Part shown: positions 1-7,064 of the stretch, piece after piece
Position numbering within the stretch: the stretch's first letter is position 1
Layout of the letters: every line of letters starts with the position of its first letter
Source of the DNA: Muribaculaceae bacterium
Lineage (GTDB): Bacteria > Bacteroidota > Bacteroidia > Bacteroidales > Muribaculaceae
Reading direction: 5' to 3'
Length of the DNA stretch: 8,368 bases
NCBI GenBank assembly: GCA_009775535.1
Contig: VSPW01000080.1
Location: 1 to 8,368, forward strand
Made by a program: the position numbers and the translations under genes
The notes under the pieces: model-generated
Seen by the model: the letters and a program-made list of their open reading frames with translations, nothing else
What the model was told of the DNA's origin: nothing
The model's database searches: none

Positions 1-288
1 ATTTATCCGACTGCCGTAAATGATGTGCGTGACAATACCTGGTATGTGGAAAATTATCAGGTGGAGGTCCGTGACAGTGTCGCGGGCACGGATGAGGTGG
101 TGGTGAAGGTTGGCCTTAAAAATCCTACAGACTTTGATCCGGTCAAGGACCTCAAGGACCGTTTCCGTTCGCGTATACGTGTGACCCCCGATGTTGAGAT
201 ATGGGATTCAGGCAGCCTGGCAAAGGTGGGGTTGCCGGCGAATAGCCGTAAGCCGGTTAAATTTATAGACAAACGCAGGAAGGCATGA
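1..288 (+). CDS. PaaK-like adenylate-forming ligase, C-terminal fragment (5' end outside window)
   Basis: The reading frame is open from the first base of the window, so the gene starts further left; the GTG at 25 is just an internal Val codon. The 95 visible residues look like the small C-terminal domain of the phenylacetate-CoA ligase (PaaK) group of AMP-forming ligases. They begin IYPTAV, like the N/G-x-YP region that opens that domain, and end VTPDVEIWDSGSLAKVG followed by KPVKFIDKR, like the usual PaaK terminus (VxPxVE, PGSL, then a basic K-x-x-R-x-x-D-x-R tail). Such enzymes activate aryl or acyl acids as adenylates and transfer them to CoA or a carrier protein. The catalytic N-terminal part is not visible, so the substrate cannot be named. 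The stop overlaps the next start (ATGA, 285-288), which implies translational coupling with the acyltransferase. In the context of region 1 it may load a starter or acyl unit for lipid-pigment synthesis; that is inference. Confidence 0.72.
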   Translation: MYPTAVNDVRDNTWYVENYQVEVRDSVAGTDEVVVKVGLKNPTDFDPVKDLKDRFRSRIRVTPDVEIWDSGSLAKVGLPANSRKPVKFIDKRRKA

Positions 289-1427
289 TACGCGACCCTA
301 AATTTGATGACATAAGGCCTTATTACTCCGAGGAGATACCACAGGCGATGGAGCGTATCGCAGGCAGCGAGTTCTTCCCGTTGCTGGCTTCATATGTTTT
401 CCCCGGTGAGGATGTGGCGGCAGTGGGGCGTATGGTCGGTTCTATAGGGACATCGGAGGATTTCCAGCGTATGGTTATGTTGCCGATGTGCGGGCAGGTT
501 ATAGAACGGAGCATAAGCGCGTTTACTTATTCGGGCCTTGAGAACCTGGATAGGGATACTAGCTACCTTTTTGTTTCCAACCATAGGGATATAGTACTGG
601 ATTCGGCGCTTATGCAGCGCATACTGTACCTCAACGGCCACCGAACAACAGAAATCACATTCGGGGCAAACCTTATGAGCAACCAACTGGTGATAGATAT
701 AGGCAAGGCCAACAAGATGTTCAAGGTGGAACGTGGCGGCTCCAGGGTAGAGTTCTATCAAAGTTCGCGGCACTTGTCGGACTATATACGGCATTGCATA
801 TCGGAAAAAGGGGCTTCGGTGTGGATTGCACAGCGAAACGGCCGTACCAAGGACGGTGTGGACGCCACTGATGCCGGTCTGGTGAAGATGCTGTCGTTGA
901 GCGGATGCCCGCAATTGGACAAGGCTGTAGGCAGCCTGAGGATAGTGCCTGTATCAGTGTCCTATCAATGGGAGCCGTGCGACATACTTAAGGCGCTGGA
1001 ACTGTATCAGTCTAGGCGTGGTCCTTATGTAAAGAAGCCTGGTGAGGACATGAACAGCATTATTACAGGCATAATGGAATTCAAGGGCAGGATGCATGTC
1101 CATTTTTCACCCCCAGTGGGAGAAAGCGACCTTGGACAGTATGTGCAATTGCCTCGCAATGAATTCAACAGGGCTGTTGCAAGGCATATTGACAGGTCCA
1201 TCAACGGCAACTACAGTCTTATGGATACCAACTATATAGCACACGACATTGCCAATTGCGACAATGAGTATGCGGATATGTATACCGATGACGCCCGTGC
1301 ATGTTTTGTTGAGCGCCTTCACGGATTGTCGCGGTACAGTGCGCTCGACGTAACGGAACTGACCGACATATTTCTTGGCATATATGCCAATCCGGTCGAT
1401 TCCCATAAGGATGCTACTGTATGGTAA
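285..1427 (+). CDS. Glycerol-phosphate/lysophospholipid-type acyltransferase (PlsB/PlsC-like)
   Basis: This 380-residue protein has the block order of the PlsB/PlsC acyltransferase superfamily. Block I is VSNHRDIVLDS, with H100 followed by D102 and D106. Block II is KVERGG (residues 147-152), block III is QRNGRTKDG (183-191), and block IV contains IVPVSVSY with P222. The family moves an acyl chain from acyl-ACP or acyl-CoA to a hydroxyl, usually of a glycerolipid, at the inner membrane. The Asp spacing after the His is not the textbook HX4D, although NHRD-type variants are, as I recall, usual in Bacteroidetes homologues. There is no obvious signal peptide or strong membrane helix. About 150 residues after block IV are not assigned. 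The start is supported by the ATGA overlap with the ligase and an AGGAAGG ribosome site at 277-283; its stop overlaps the exporter start by 7 nt. Its place between an acyl-activating enzyme and an MMPL exporter suggests acylation of a cluster-specific lipid rather than housekeeping phospholipid synthesis (inference). Confidence 0.82.
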   Translation: MIRDPKFDDIRPYYSEEIPQAMERIAGSEFFPLLASYVFPGEDVAAVGRMVGSIGTSEDFQRMVMLPMCGQVIERSISAFTYSGLENLDRDTSYLFVSNHRDIVLDSALMQRILYLNGHRTTEITFGANLMSNQLVIDIGKANKMFKVERGGSRVEFYQSSRHLSDYIRHCISEKGASVWIAQRNGRTKDGVDATDAGLVKMLSLSGCPQLDKAVGSLRIVPVSVSYQWEPCDILKALELYQSRRGPYVKKPGEDMNSIITGIMEFKGRMHVHFSPPVGESDLGQYVQLPRNEFNRAVARHIDRSINGNYSLMDTNYIAHDIANCDNEYADMYTDDARACFVERLHGLSRYSALDVTELTDIFLGIYANPVDSHKDATVW

Positions 1428-4315
1428 AGGCGGTTTTAGGCATATATGACTATTTCCGCCGTCGGCGTTGGCTATGCGCCTGCCTGCTTGCCGGCATAGC
1501 CGGTCTTTTGGTGGTCTCCGGTCTTTCGCTTGGCTATAAGGAGGATATAAGCGATTTTATGCCGATGGACGACCGTGACAGGCGAGGAATGGAGATATAT
1601 CAAGGCATCTCCGGTGGCAATAGGATATTGGTGCTTTTTGAAGCTGCAGACACGTCGGCAGGCGTGGACCGCTATGCGCTTATGGAGGCTGTCGATGCTT
1701 TCTCAGGGCGTTTTTCCCAGATGAACCCTACGGTAGGGCTGATGTCGCAGATAGACGCATCGCAGATGGAAGGGTTGATGGACTGGTGTTACAGTAATAT
1801 ACCTTATCTGATGGCCGACAGTGATTTCAGCCGTTTGGATTCATTGCTTGACGATGGTGAGGTGTACAGGCGGCTTGAGCGTGATAAGGAATTGCTTATG
1901 TTCCCTACCGGCAGTATGCTGTCGCAACACATCCAGGTTGATCCGTTGAACGTATTCACCCCTGTGGTGGAGAGGTTAAGGGATTTCGGCAGTACGGCGG
2001 GTATGGATGTGTCGGACGGATATATATTTACACCAGACGGATCTATTGCCGTCGCTGTTGTGACATCTCCTTATGGGGCTAATGAGACGGGCGGCAACAA
2101 GGTGCTGCTGGACAGCATATACAATGCTGCTGAATATATTGCCGGTGAGGTAGACGGCGTCAGTATAAGGGCGTTAGGAGCGCCATCGGTGGCGGTGACC
2201 AATGCTTCAAGGATAAAGGCCGACAGCATAATTTCGGTGGCAGTCGCTGTAGTGCTTATAATGCTGCTGCTGGTGTACTCGTTCCGTAGGCGGGGGTATC
2301 TTATGTTTATCTTTCTGACATTGGTGTTCGGGATGGTTTTCGCCATGGGTGTAATGGGTATGCTGCGTGACTCCATTTCGTTGATTGTGCTGGGGATGGC
2401 TTCTATCATAGTGGGAATTGCGGCCAACTATCCATTGCATTTCATTGCGCATCTGGAGGATGCCGGTTCTGTCAGGGATGTCCTCAAAGAGCTTGCGAAG
2501 CCATTGATTATAGGCAATGTCACCACCGTAGGCGCATTTCTGTGTCTTTTGCCGCTTGACTCCCGTGCGTTGCAGGATCTCGGGCTGTTTGCCGGAAGTA
2601 TGCTGGTGGGAAGCATATTTTTTGTTGTGGTGTTCCTGCCGCATATGGTAAGGCCCGGACAGGTAGGGACTGGTAAGCGCCGACGGTTGCCGTTCAGGCG
2701 CATGTCGAATTTCGCGATCGAAGGACACCGCAGGATTGTGGCTGTATTGGCAGTCGTTACGGTGGTTTTGGGGTATTTCAGCCTATCTACAGGTTTTGAT
2801 ACCGATATTCGTAATATCAACTATATGACAGAGGCGGAAGCCGCTGACATGGCAAGGCTACAGTCATATGTCAAAGGGGATTCGTCCGCATCGACGATAT
2901 ATGTCATAACTGAGGGGCGTGATGCCGATGAGGTGTACAGCAAGGCCATTACAGGAATGGAACTACGGTCCAGGATGGATTCTGCCGGGATAATGGCCCG
3001 TGTGGTGTCGCCGGCGGACTTTCTGCCTGGCCCGGAGGAGCAGGCACGCAGGATTGCACGCTGGGATGCATTCTGGAAAGGCCGTGGGGCTGGACTGGCC
3101 GACAGTCTGGAACGTGATGCCGTGTCGCTGGGGTTCAGTGCATCGGCATTCGGTGTATTCAAGGAAATAATAGGTAAAGGATATAAGGTGGAAGGTCCGG
3201 AATATTTTTCGCCTTTGGTGTCTACGGCATTGGCCGGGTATTCTCTGTCCGATTCCTCTTTTGTTGCTCTTGTGTCGGCTGTGTCGGTAGCGCCTTCCGA
3301 TGTCGCCCGTGCAAGGGATGCGATAGGTGAAGGTGACGGACATTATACCTTTGATGTCAATACATTCACATCGGGAATGGCTGAATCGCTTAGCGGTGAA
3401 TTCAATTATATTGCATTCTCATGTGGAATTATTGTGTTTGTCTTCCTCTGGCTTTCGTTCGGACGCATAGAATTGAGCCTTATAGCATTCCTGCCAATGG
3501 CCGTCAGCTGGATATGGATACTCGGTCTGATGGACCTGTCAGGGCTGAAATTCAATATCGTGAACATAATCCTTGCCACATTCATATTCGGGCAGGGTGA
3601 TGACTATACGATATTTATCACCGAAGGGTTGGTATATGAATATACCTATGGGAAGCGTCTGCTGGCATCATTCAAGAGCAGCATAATAATATCGGCATTG
3701 ATAATGTTTACAGGAATCGGGGCTCTTGTCATATCAGATCACCCTGCATTGTTTTCACTTGCTGCTGTCACGGTTGTAGGCATGTTCTCTGTAGTGCTGA
3801 TGGCATATCTGTTGCCGCCATTGGCATTCGGTTTCCTTGTAGGCCGTGAGGGGAATCGCAGGGATGTGCCATTGACCCTTTGGGGCATGTTGCGGCGTCC
3901 CAGGCGTCCTGATGCGTTCACTGATGCAGCATCGTGTGTATGGTGGATACGTACACGGTATATATATAAAGGATTGGATGTTGAGCGACGTTGCAGGCGC
4001 GTCCTGTCGGCGGTTGGCCGTTGCAGCAGTGTGGTTGACAGCTGTCCCCACAAGGGAAAGGTCCTGGTAGTGAATAGCGGTCAGGGAGAGGTGGCATTGA
4101 TGTTGGCATTGACCAGGCCGGGTATTGAGGTATCGGCGGTTGAGCGTGATGATGACCTCAGGTCCATATCCATGAACCTTGCATGCAATCCAGTGAATTT
4201 GCATATATATCCTGAAATTCCCGGGAATGCGGATCATTTTGATGCTGTATATATAATAAATCCTGATGAAAGTCAGCGGACGGCATGTCCTTGGGCTGCT
4301 TTTATAGAAGTTTGA
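1421..4315 (+). CDS. RND/MMPL-family exporter with C-terminal methyltransferase-like segment
   Basis: This 964-residue inner-membrane protein has the duplicated 1+5 helix layout of RND/MMPL exporters. TM1 lies at about 17-37, a large periplasmic loop at about 38-265, and TM2-TM6 at about 268-408. The second half repeats this with TM7 at about 437-456, a loop at about 457-660, and TM8-TM12 at about 661-803. The proton-relay position in the second half reads GQGDDYTIFI (D728-Y729), while the matching first-half helix has GIAANYPLH (N336-Y337), so Asp is present only once. After TM12 the protein continues about 160 residues. A basic linker (RYIYKGLDVERRCRR, 846-860) precedes a Rossmann-like stretch: VLVVNSGQGE (881-890) resembling SAM motif I, an acidic residue at E908 after the next strand, and FDAVYIINPDE (940-950). 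It then stops at 964, short for a full methyltransferase. Exporters of this group move lipids or lipid-linked products by proton motive force. The start overlaps the acyltransferase stop by 7 nt, indicating one operon. Related Bacteroides proteins are, as I recall, annotated as transporter/acyltransferase/methyltransferase fusions. Export of a polyene-type lipid is inference. Confidence 0.87.
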   Translation: MVKAVLGIYDYFRRRRWLCACLLAGIAGLLVVSGLSLGYKEDISDFMPMDDRDRRGMEIYQGISGGNRILVLFEAADTSAGVDRYALMEAVDAFSGRFSQMNPTVGLMSQIDASQMEGLMDWCYSNIPYLMADSDFSRLDSLLDDGEVYRRLERDKELLMFPTGSMLSQHIQVDPLNVFTPVVERLRDFGSTAGMDVSDGYIFTPDGSIAVAVVTSPYGANETGGNKVLLDSIYNAAEYIAGEVDGVSIRALGAPSVAVTNASRIKADSIISVAVAVVLIMLLLVYSFRRRGYLMFIFLTLVFGMVFAMGVMGMLRDSISLIVLGMASIIVGIAANYPLHFIAHLEDAGSVRDVLKELAKPLIIGNVTTVGAFLCLLPLDSRALQDLGLFAGSMLVGSIFFVVVFLPHMVRPGQVGTGKRRRLPFRRMSNFAIEGHRRIVAVLAVVTVVLGYFSLSTGFDTDIRNINYMTEAEAADMARLQSYVKGDSSASTIYVITEGRDADEVYSKAITGMELRSRMDSAGIMARVVSPADFLPGPEEQARRIARWDAFWKGRGAGLADSLERDAVSLGFSASAFGVFKEIIGKGYKVEGPEYFSPLVSTALAGYSLSDSSFVALVSAVSVAPSDVARARDAIGEGDGHYTFDVNTFTSGMAESLSGEFNYIAFSCGIIVFVFLWLSFGRIELSLIAFLPMAVSWIWILGLMDLSGLKFNIVNIILATFIFGQGDDYTIFITEGLVYEYTYGKRLLASFKSSIIISALIMFTGIGALVISDHPALFSLAAVTVVGMFSVVLMAYLLPPLAFGFLVGREGNRRDVPLTLWGMLRRPRRPDAFTDAASCVWWIRTRYIYKGLDVERRCRRVLSAVGRCSSVVDSCPHKGKVLVVNSGQGEVALMLALTRPGIEVSAVERDDDLRSISMNLACNPVNLHIYPEIPGNADHFDAVYIINPDESQRTACPWAAFIEV

Positions 4316-4331
4316 CATAAAAGCGGCATCG

Positions 4332-4365
4332 TTTATGGGCATTTCGTGAATATTGCGTAATTTTG
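4332..4365 (+). promoter_or_regulatory. Predicted Bacteroidetes-type promoter for the GT2 gene
   Basis: TAATTTTG at 4358-4365 fits the -7 consensus TAnnTTTG exactly. Twenty nucleotides upstream, TTTATG at 4332-4337 is a partial match to the TTTG -33 box. Transcription would begin near 4369-4371. That leaves about 18 nt before the ATG at 4388, but only about 6 nt before the TTG at 4376, which favours the ATG as the start. No terminator hairpin is visible between the exporter stop and this site, so readthrough from the upstream operon is also possible. Confidence 0.55.
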
Positions 4366-4387
4366 CAGCTTAAACTTGAAAAATCAG

Positions 4388-5581
4388 ATGCAATTTACGT
4401 TTGAGCTGTCAGCTCCAGTCATCATAATGCTATGTACCGCAGCCCTATGTGTTGCGTTTATTACGCTATATTATTGCCCGCGTGTAGCCCGTATCGGCCG
4501 TCGTAACCGGGCCGACAATCTACGTGCGTCAGGCCTCAAGGTTGAGTATGGCGAGCCGTTGCCGGAGGTGTCGGTGGTGGTGTATGCCCAGGATCAGGCA
4601 GAGCAGCTTTCACGTCTTCTGCCGCAGCTTCTGGAACAGGACTACCCGTCGCCATTTGAAGTTATTGTGGTAAATGAAGGCCAGAGCGAGGCCACTGAAG
4701 AGGCGGTTGCCCCATTGGTATGCCGCTACCGTAACTTGTACCTGACATATACTCCGGATGGTGCGCGCAACCTTTCGCGCAAGAAGCTTGCGCTTACATT
4801 GGGTATAAAGGCCGCACGTTATCCGGTAGTGGCTATTGTCGATGCCGACACATCGGTCAATTCTGCACGGTGGCTCAGGATTATAGGTTCGCATTTCCTT
4901 AATCCGGCTTGTGAGGTTGTGATTGGCGGCACTAAATGGGATGCCGCCGATGATGACATGCGCGGACATGGACGGCGGGCATTCGGGGCAGTGTCGGATA
5001 TGGCCATATATTTGTCCGCGGCCATAGGGGGACGCCCTTACCGTGCCAGCGGCCACAATCTGGCCTACCGTAAGAACCTATTCTTTGAAAACAAAGGGTT
5101 CTCGCGTTCGCTGAACCTCCGGTATGGTGACGATGATGTATTCGTAAGCGAGATAACGCGTGGCTATAATACAGAAGTGGAATTGGCTTCGGATGCGGTG
5201 AACACAATGCATTGTCTTAACCCGGCAAGGGCATACAAGGAGATAAAGCTACGCAGGATGTTCACCGGACGTTTCATCAGCAAGCGCACCCGCAGGATGA
5301 TGGGTGGGGTCTCTTCTGCCATGTTTTGGCTGTGGCTGGCATCATCGGTTGCCGCTGTAGCCATGGGTTTGCCCAATTTGCTTCCAGCAGCGGCCGTACT
5401 GCTTCTTGGAGTTGGGCTATGGGTCCCGGTGGTGCTGAGCTGGCGTGGCGCGATGGGAGTGCTGTCGACCCGCAGGCTGACGTACAGTATCCCCTGGCAT
5501 GTAATGGCCCGTCCGTTATGGACAGGATATTACAGCATATGCAGCCGGCGTAACCGTACCCGCAACTATACCTGGGGATAA
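4388..5581 (+). CDS. Membrane-anchored family 2 glycosyltransferase
   Basis: From the ATG at 4388 the protein is 397 residues. An N-terminal helix (about 10-30) is followed by a GT2 (GT-A fold) catalytic domain. This opens with EVSVVVYAQDQAEQLSRLLP (60-79), the usual nucleotide-sugar-binding start, and continues with QDYPSPFEVIVVNEGQSE. The metal/UDP-binding motif is DAD at 152-154 (IVDADTSV). GDDDVFV at 247-253 is at the catalytic-base position, and KLRRMFTGRF (287-296) takes the place of the Q/RxxRW region. Two hydrophobic segments (about 309-327 and 330-350) re-anchor it near the C-terminus, so the active site should face the cytoplasm. Family members transfer a sugar from a nucleotide-sugar to a lipid or glycan acceptor; acceptor and sugar cannot be read from sequence. 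An in-frame TTG at 4376 would add four residues but lies too close to the predicted transcription start. The gene has its own promoter. It could glycosylate the product of region 1 or be an unrelated conserved Bacteroidales envelope gene. Confidence 0.85.
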   Translation: MQFTFELSAPVIIMLCTAALCVAFITLYYCPRVARIGRRNRADNLRASGLKVEYGEPLPEVSVVVYAQDQAEQLSRLLPQLLEQDYPSPFEVIVVNEGQSEATEEAVAPLVCRYRNLYLTYTPDGARNLSRKKLALTLGIKAARYPVVAIVDADTSVNSARWLRIIGSHFLNPACEVVIGGTKWDAADDDMRGHGRRAFGAVSDMAIYLSAAIGGRPYRASGHNLAYRKNLFFENKGFSRSLNLRYGDDDVFVSEITRGYNTEVELASDAVNTMHCLNPARAYKEIKLRRMFTGRFISKRTRRMMGGVSSAMFWLWLASSVAAVAMGLPNLLPAAAVLLLGVGLWVPVVLSWRGAMGVLSTRRLTYSIPWHVMARPLWTGYYSICSRRNRTRNYTWG

Positions 5582-5594
5582 TCTTACAAACTTT

Positions 5595-5837
5595 CTATTC
5601 CGATAGGCCTGCGTATCCAAGCACTGTAGGGCTCTTGATGTCGATTCCGAACAACTTCCCTCGGGAAATGATGGCCCTTGCAAGCTGTGGCCTTAGGTTT
5701 TCGGGGCAATAACGGAAATAAGCCTCGGCCGCGCGCACATGTGCGGCGTCGGGCATGGGGTACTCACGGCGTTCCGGAAGACCGAAAACGTCATCGGGAA
5801 GCTCCTTTTTTTCTTCGTATGATAGTCTGTTGTCCAT
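5595..5837 (-). CDS. Small DUF6582-like protein, last gene of the mtnN-luxS operon
   Basis: Starting at the ATG at 5837 this is an 80-residue soluble protein. An in-frame GTG at 5861, directly next to the stop of the preceding gene, would give 88 residues. The pattern LPDDVFGLPERREYP, then DAAHVRAAEAYFRYCP and an LARAI...GI tail, resembles the small DUF6582-type proteins I recall from phages and diverse bacteria (LPDxxFGxPxxRxYPxxDxxHVxxA). Their function is unknown to me. There is no signal peptide or membrane helix. The ATG is preferred because the conserved part begins only after it, but the upstream stretch is a perfect hairpin (5839-5865) that would cover the ribosome-binding region, so the GTG may be used by coupled reinitiation. 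It faces the GT2 gene tail to tail, 13 nt away. Confidence 0.68.
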   Translation of the reverse strand: MDNRLSYEEKKELPDDVFGLPERREYPMPDAAHVRAAEAYFRYCPENLRPQLARAIISRGKLFGIDIKSPTVLGYAGLSE

Positions 5838-5838
5838 A

Positions 5839-5865
5839 GTAAGTGTTTTTTGAGATAACACTTAC
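5839..5865 (-). promoter_or_regulatory. Perfect 9-bp hairpin at the junction of the last two operon genes
   Basis: GTAAGTGTT (5839-5847) and AACACTTAC (5857-5865) are perfect inverted copies separated by 9 nt. On the - strand the hairpin contains the stop codon of the putative ATP-binding protein gene (5864-5862) and the adjacent GTG. It ends one nucleotide before the ATG of the small gene. A T-run does not follow it on either strand, so it is not a standard intrinsic terminator. It could control ribosome access, stabilise the upstream mRNA, or be a protein-binding dyad. Confidence 0.5.
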
Positions 5866-6551
5866 ATACTGTCTGTTGTTGTGGGGCGGACTATTGCAAA
5901 ATGGTTGCCGCGGTGCTCAAACTCCAGCAGTCCGAGGCTGGCAAGCTCGATGATTGCCCGTTCTGCAGAGCTGACCGACATATTTGACGCCACAGCCAGT
6001 TTTGCCAGTGCAGCCTTGTCGCGCCACTCACTGCCGGGAAAAGCACCTATGGCGTCAAGCAGCCTGTGGTGAGAATCTCTGAGTATCACCGGACGGGAGC
6101 ATGGGTCATATCTCATCTTCCAGGCTTTTACCTGCAACGGGTGCGCGGTGATGTTTTCATCGGCGACCCTTATGTATGCCCGCCAGCTTCCGTCCTGCTC
6201 ACGTGCCAATACGGGCCTTGTCCCGGCAGTCGGTATACCTGCAACAATCACTACCGTGCCGGCATCGACGTTGTACGCAGAAAATTCCACATGCTGCTCT
6301 GGACGGCAATACATTGATGCCGCCTGCTCAATCACAAAAATATCTTCTTCATTACGCACTCCAGCTATACTGCCGTTGTCCTTGACTCCGATAAGCAGTC
6401 GTCCGCCACGTCCGTTGGCAAATGCGCTTATTGAGTGGGCTATCTTGGAGGCGTCGCTTACAGAGTACTTGAAATCCTGGCATTCATGCTCGCCCTCTTC
6501 AATCAGCCTTTGTATATAGTATCTTCCTTTGATGGCTTTGAGGTCTTTCAT
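5862..6551 (-). CDS. AlbA_2/Schlafen-type putative ATP-binding protein with winged-helix-like C-terminus
   Basis: This 229-residue soluble protein begins with an AlbA_2 (Schlafen AlbA_2, formerly AAA_4) domain. It shows the family signature EHECQDFKYS (21-30), then IAHSISAFANGRGGRLLIGVKDNGSIAGV (about 37-65), and a third conserved stretch around 98-135 (VVIVAGIP, RAYIRV). Residues about 160-222 look like a winged helix: RLLDAIGA, an alanine-rich helical pair, a helix carrying SVSSAERAIIELASLGLLE, and a wing-like EHRGNHFAIV. Proteins of this build are usually annotated as putative transcriptional regulators or ATP-binding proteins. Nucleic-acid binding is plausible, but ligand and targets are unknown. 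It starts 24 nt after the luxS stop with no clear Shine-Dalgarno site, and the small DUF6582-like gene follows at once, so all four minus-strand genes may share the mtnN promoter. Whether it regulates the methyl-recycling genes cannot be told from sequence. Confidence 0.8.
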   Translation of the reverse strand: MKDLKAIKGRYYIQRLIEEGEHECQDFKYSVSDASKIAHSISAFANGRGGRLLIGVKDNGSIAGVRNEEDIFVIEQAASMYCRPEQHVEFSAYNVDAGTVVIVAGIPTAGTRPVLAREQDGSWRAYIRVADENITAHPLQVKAWKMRYDPCSRPVILRDSHHRLLDAIGAFPGSEWRDKAALAKLAVASNMSVSSAERAIIELASLGLLEFEHRGNHFAIVRPTTTDSM

Positions 6552-6575
6552 GTCGGGACGTAGATTGGATTGTGT

Positions 6576-7064
6576 CTACTCCGGATAAACAAGCATTTCC
6601 GGCCTGATGTTCTCCAGTACTTCGGAAAGGAAGCGGGATGCCTCCCGGCGTGCGCCTTCGGGGTCCATATACGAATAGTTTCCGCAGTCGCGGGGTGTGG
6701 CCCCGGGGATGTCGCCTTCAAATCCGGCTACGAACGAGAAAGTCTCTTTTATAAGTGGTATGATGTCTTCCGGCTTATAGTCTCCGGATAGCAGCAGGTA
6801 ATTGCCTGTGCAGCATCCCATAGGGCCCCAGTATATCACTTTGTGTGCCCATAGGGGATGGTTGCGGAGGAATGTTGCGGCCAGGTGCTCGATAGTGTGC
6901 AGCACCTCCCCACTGATAGCCGGCATGCGGTTAGGCTCAGTCATCCGTATGTCGAATGTTGTTATGGTATCGCCTGATGGGGTAACATCCTTGCGCGACA
7001 GGTATATGCCGCGCAGGAGGTTCAGGTGGTTTACGGTGAATGATGCTATCTTTTCCATTGTCAT
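6576..7064 (-). CDS. luxS: S-ribosylhomocysteine lyase LuxS (AI-2 synthase)
   Basis: The 162-residue protein is a full-length LuxS (family about 155-170). It splits S-ribosylhomocysteine into homocysteine and 4,5-dihydroxy-2,3-pentanedione (DPD), which cyclises to the autoinducer-2 group. The metal site is complete: the HTIEH motif gives H56, E59 and H60, and C127 (RDCGNY) is the third ligand. The catalytic cysteine is C84 in PMGCCTG, with an unusual second Cys next to it (C85). R40 in the FDIR motif matches the conserved substrate-side Arg. The ATG at 7064 overlaps the mtnN stop as ATGA; a second in-frame ATG two codons later (7058) could also serve. Coupling to mtnN means its substrate is made by the gene translated just before it. 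This shows an intact S-adenosylhomocysteine recycling route; a signalling role for AI-2 is possible but not shown by sequence. Confidence 0.97.
   Translation of the reverse strand: MTMEKIASFTVNHLNLLRGIYLSRKDVTPSGDTITTFDIRMTEPNRMPAISGEVLHTIEHLAATFLRNHPLWAHKVIYWGPMGCCTGNYLLLSGDYKPEDIIPLIKETFSFVAGFEGDIPGATPRDCGNYSYMDPEGARREASRFLSEVLENIRPEMLVYPE

Noticed and set aside
25..288. Small independent 87-residue gene starting at GTG 25
   Set aside because: The frame is open to the window edge and the upstream residues (IYPTAVND) fit the same ligase domain, so this is the tail of a larger gene.
390..914. 174-residue ORF on the - strand inside the acyltransferase gene
   Set aside because: It lies fully antisense to a well-supported gene, has no recognisable domain, and its Cys/His/Tyr-rich composition is that of a shadow frame.
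2207..2728. 173-residue - strand ORF under the exporter gene
   Set aside because: It is a shadow of a membrane-protein coding region, rich in His/Gln with no fold or start signal; several similar antisense frames overlap it.
3755..4342. 195-residue - strand ORF overlapping the exporter C-terminus and the following gap
   Set aside because: Although it starts in intergenic DNA, it has low-complexity His/Cys/Tyr composition and no motif; the + strand frame with MMPL helices and Rossmann-like motifs is clearly the real one.
5326..5553. 75-residue + strand ORF within the GT2 gene
   Set aside because: It is an alternative frame of the membrane-helix part of the glycosyltransferase, with no start signal.
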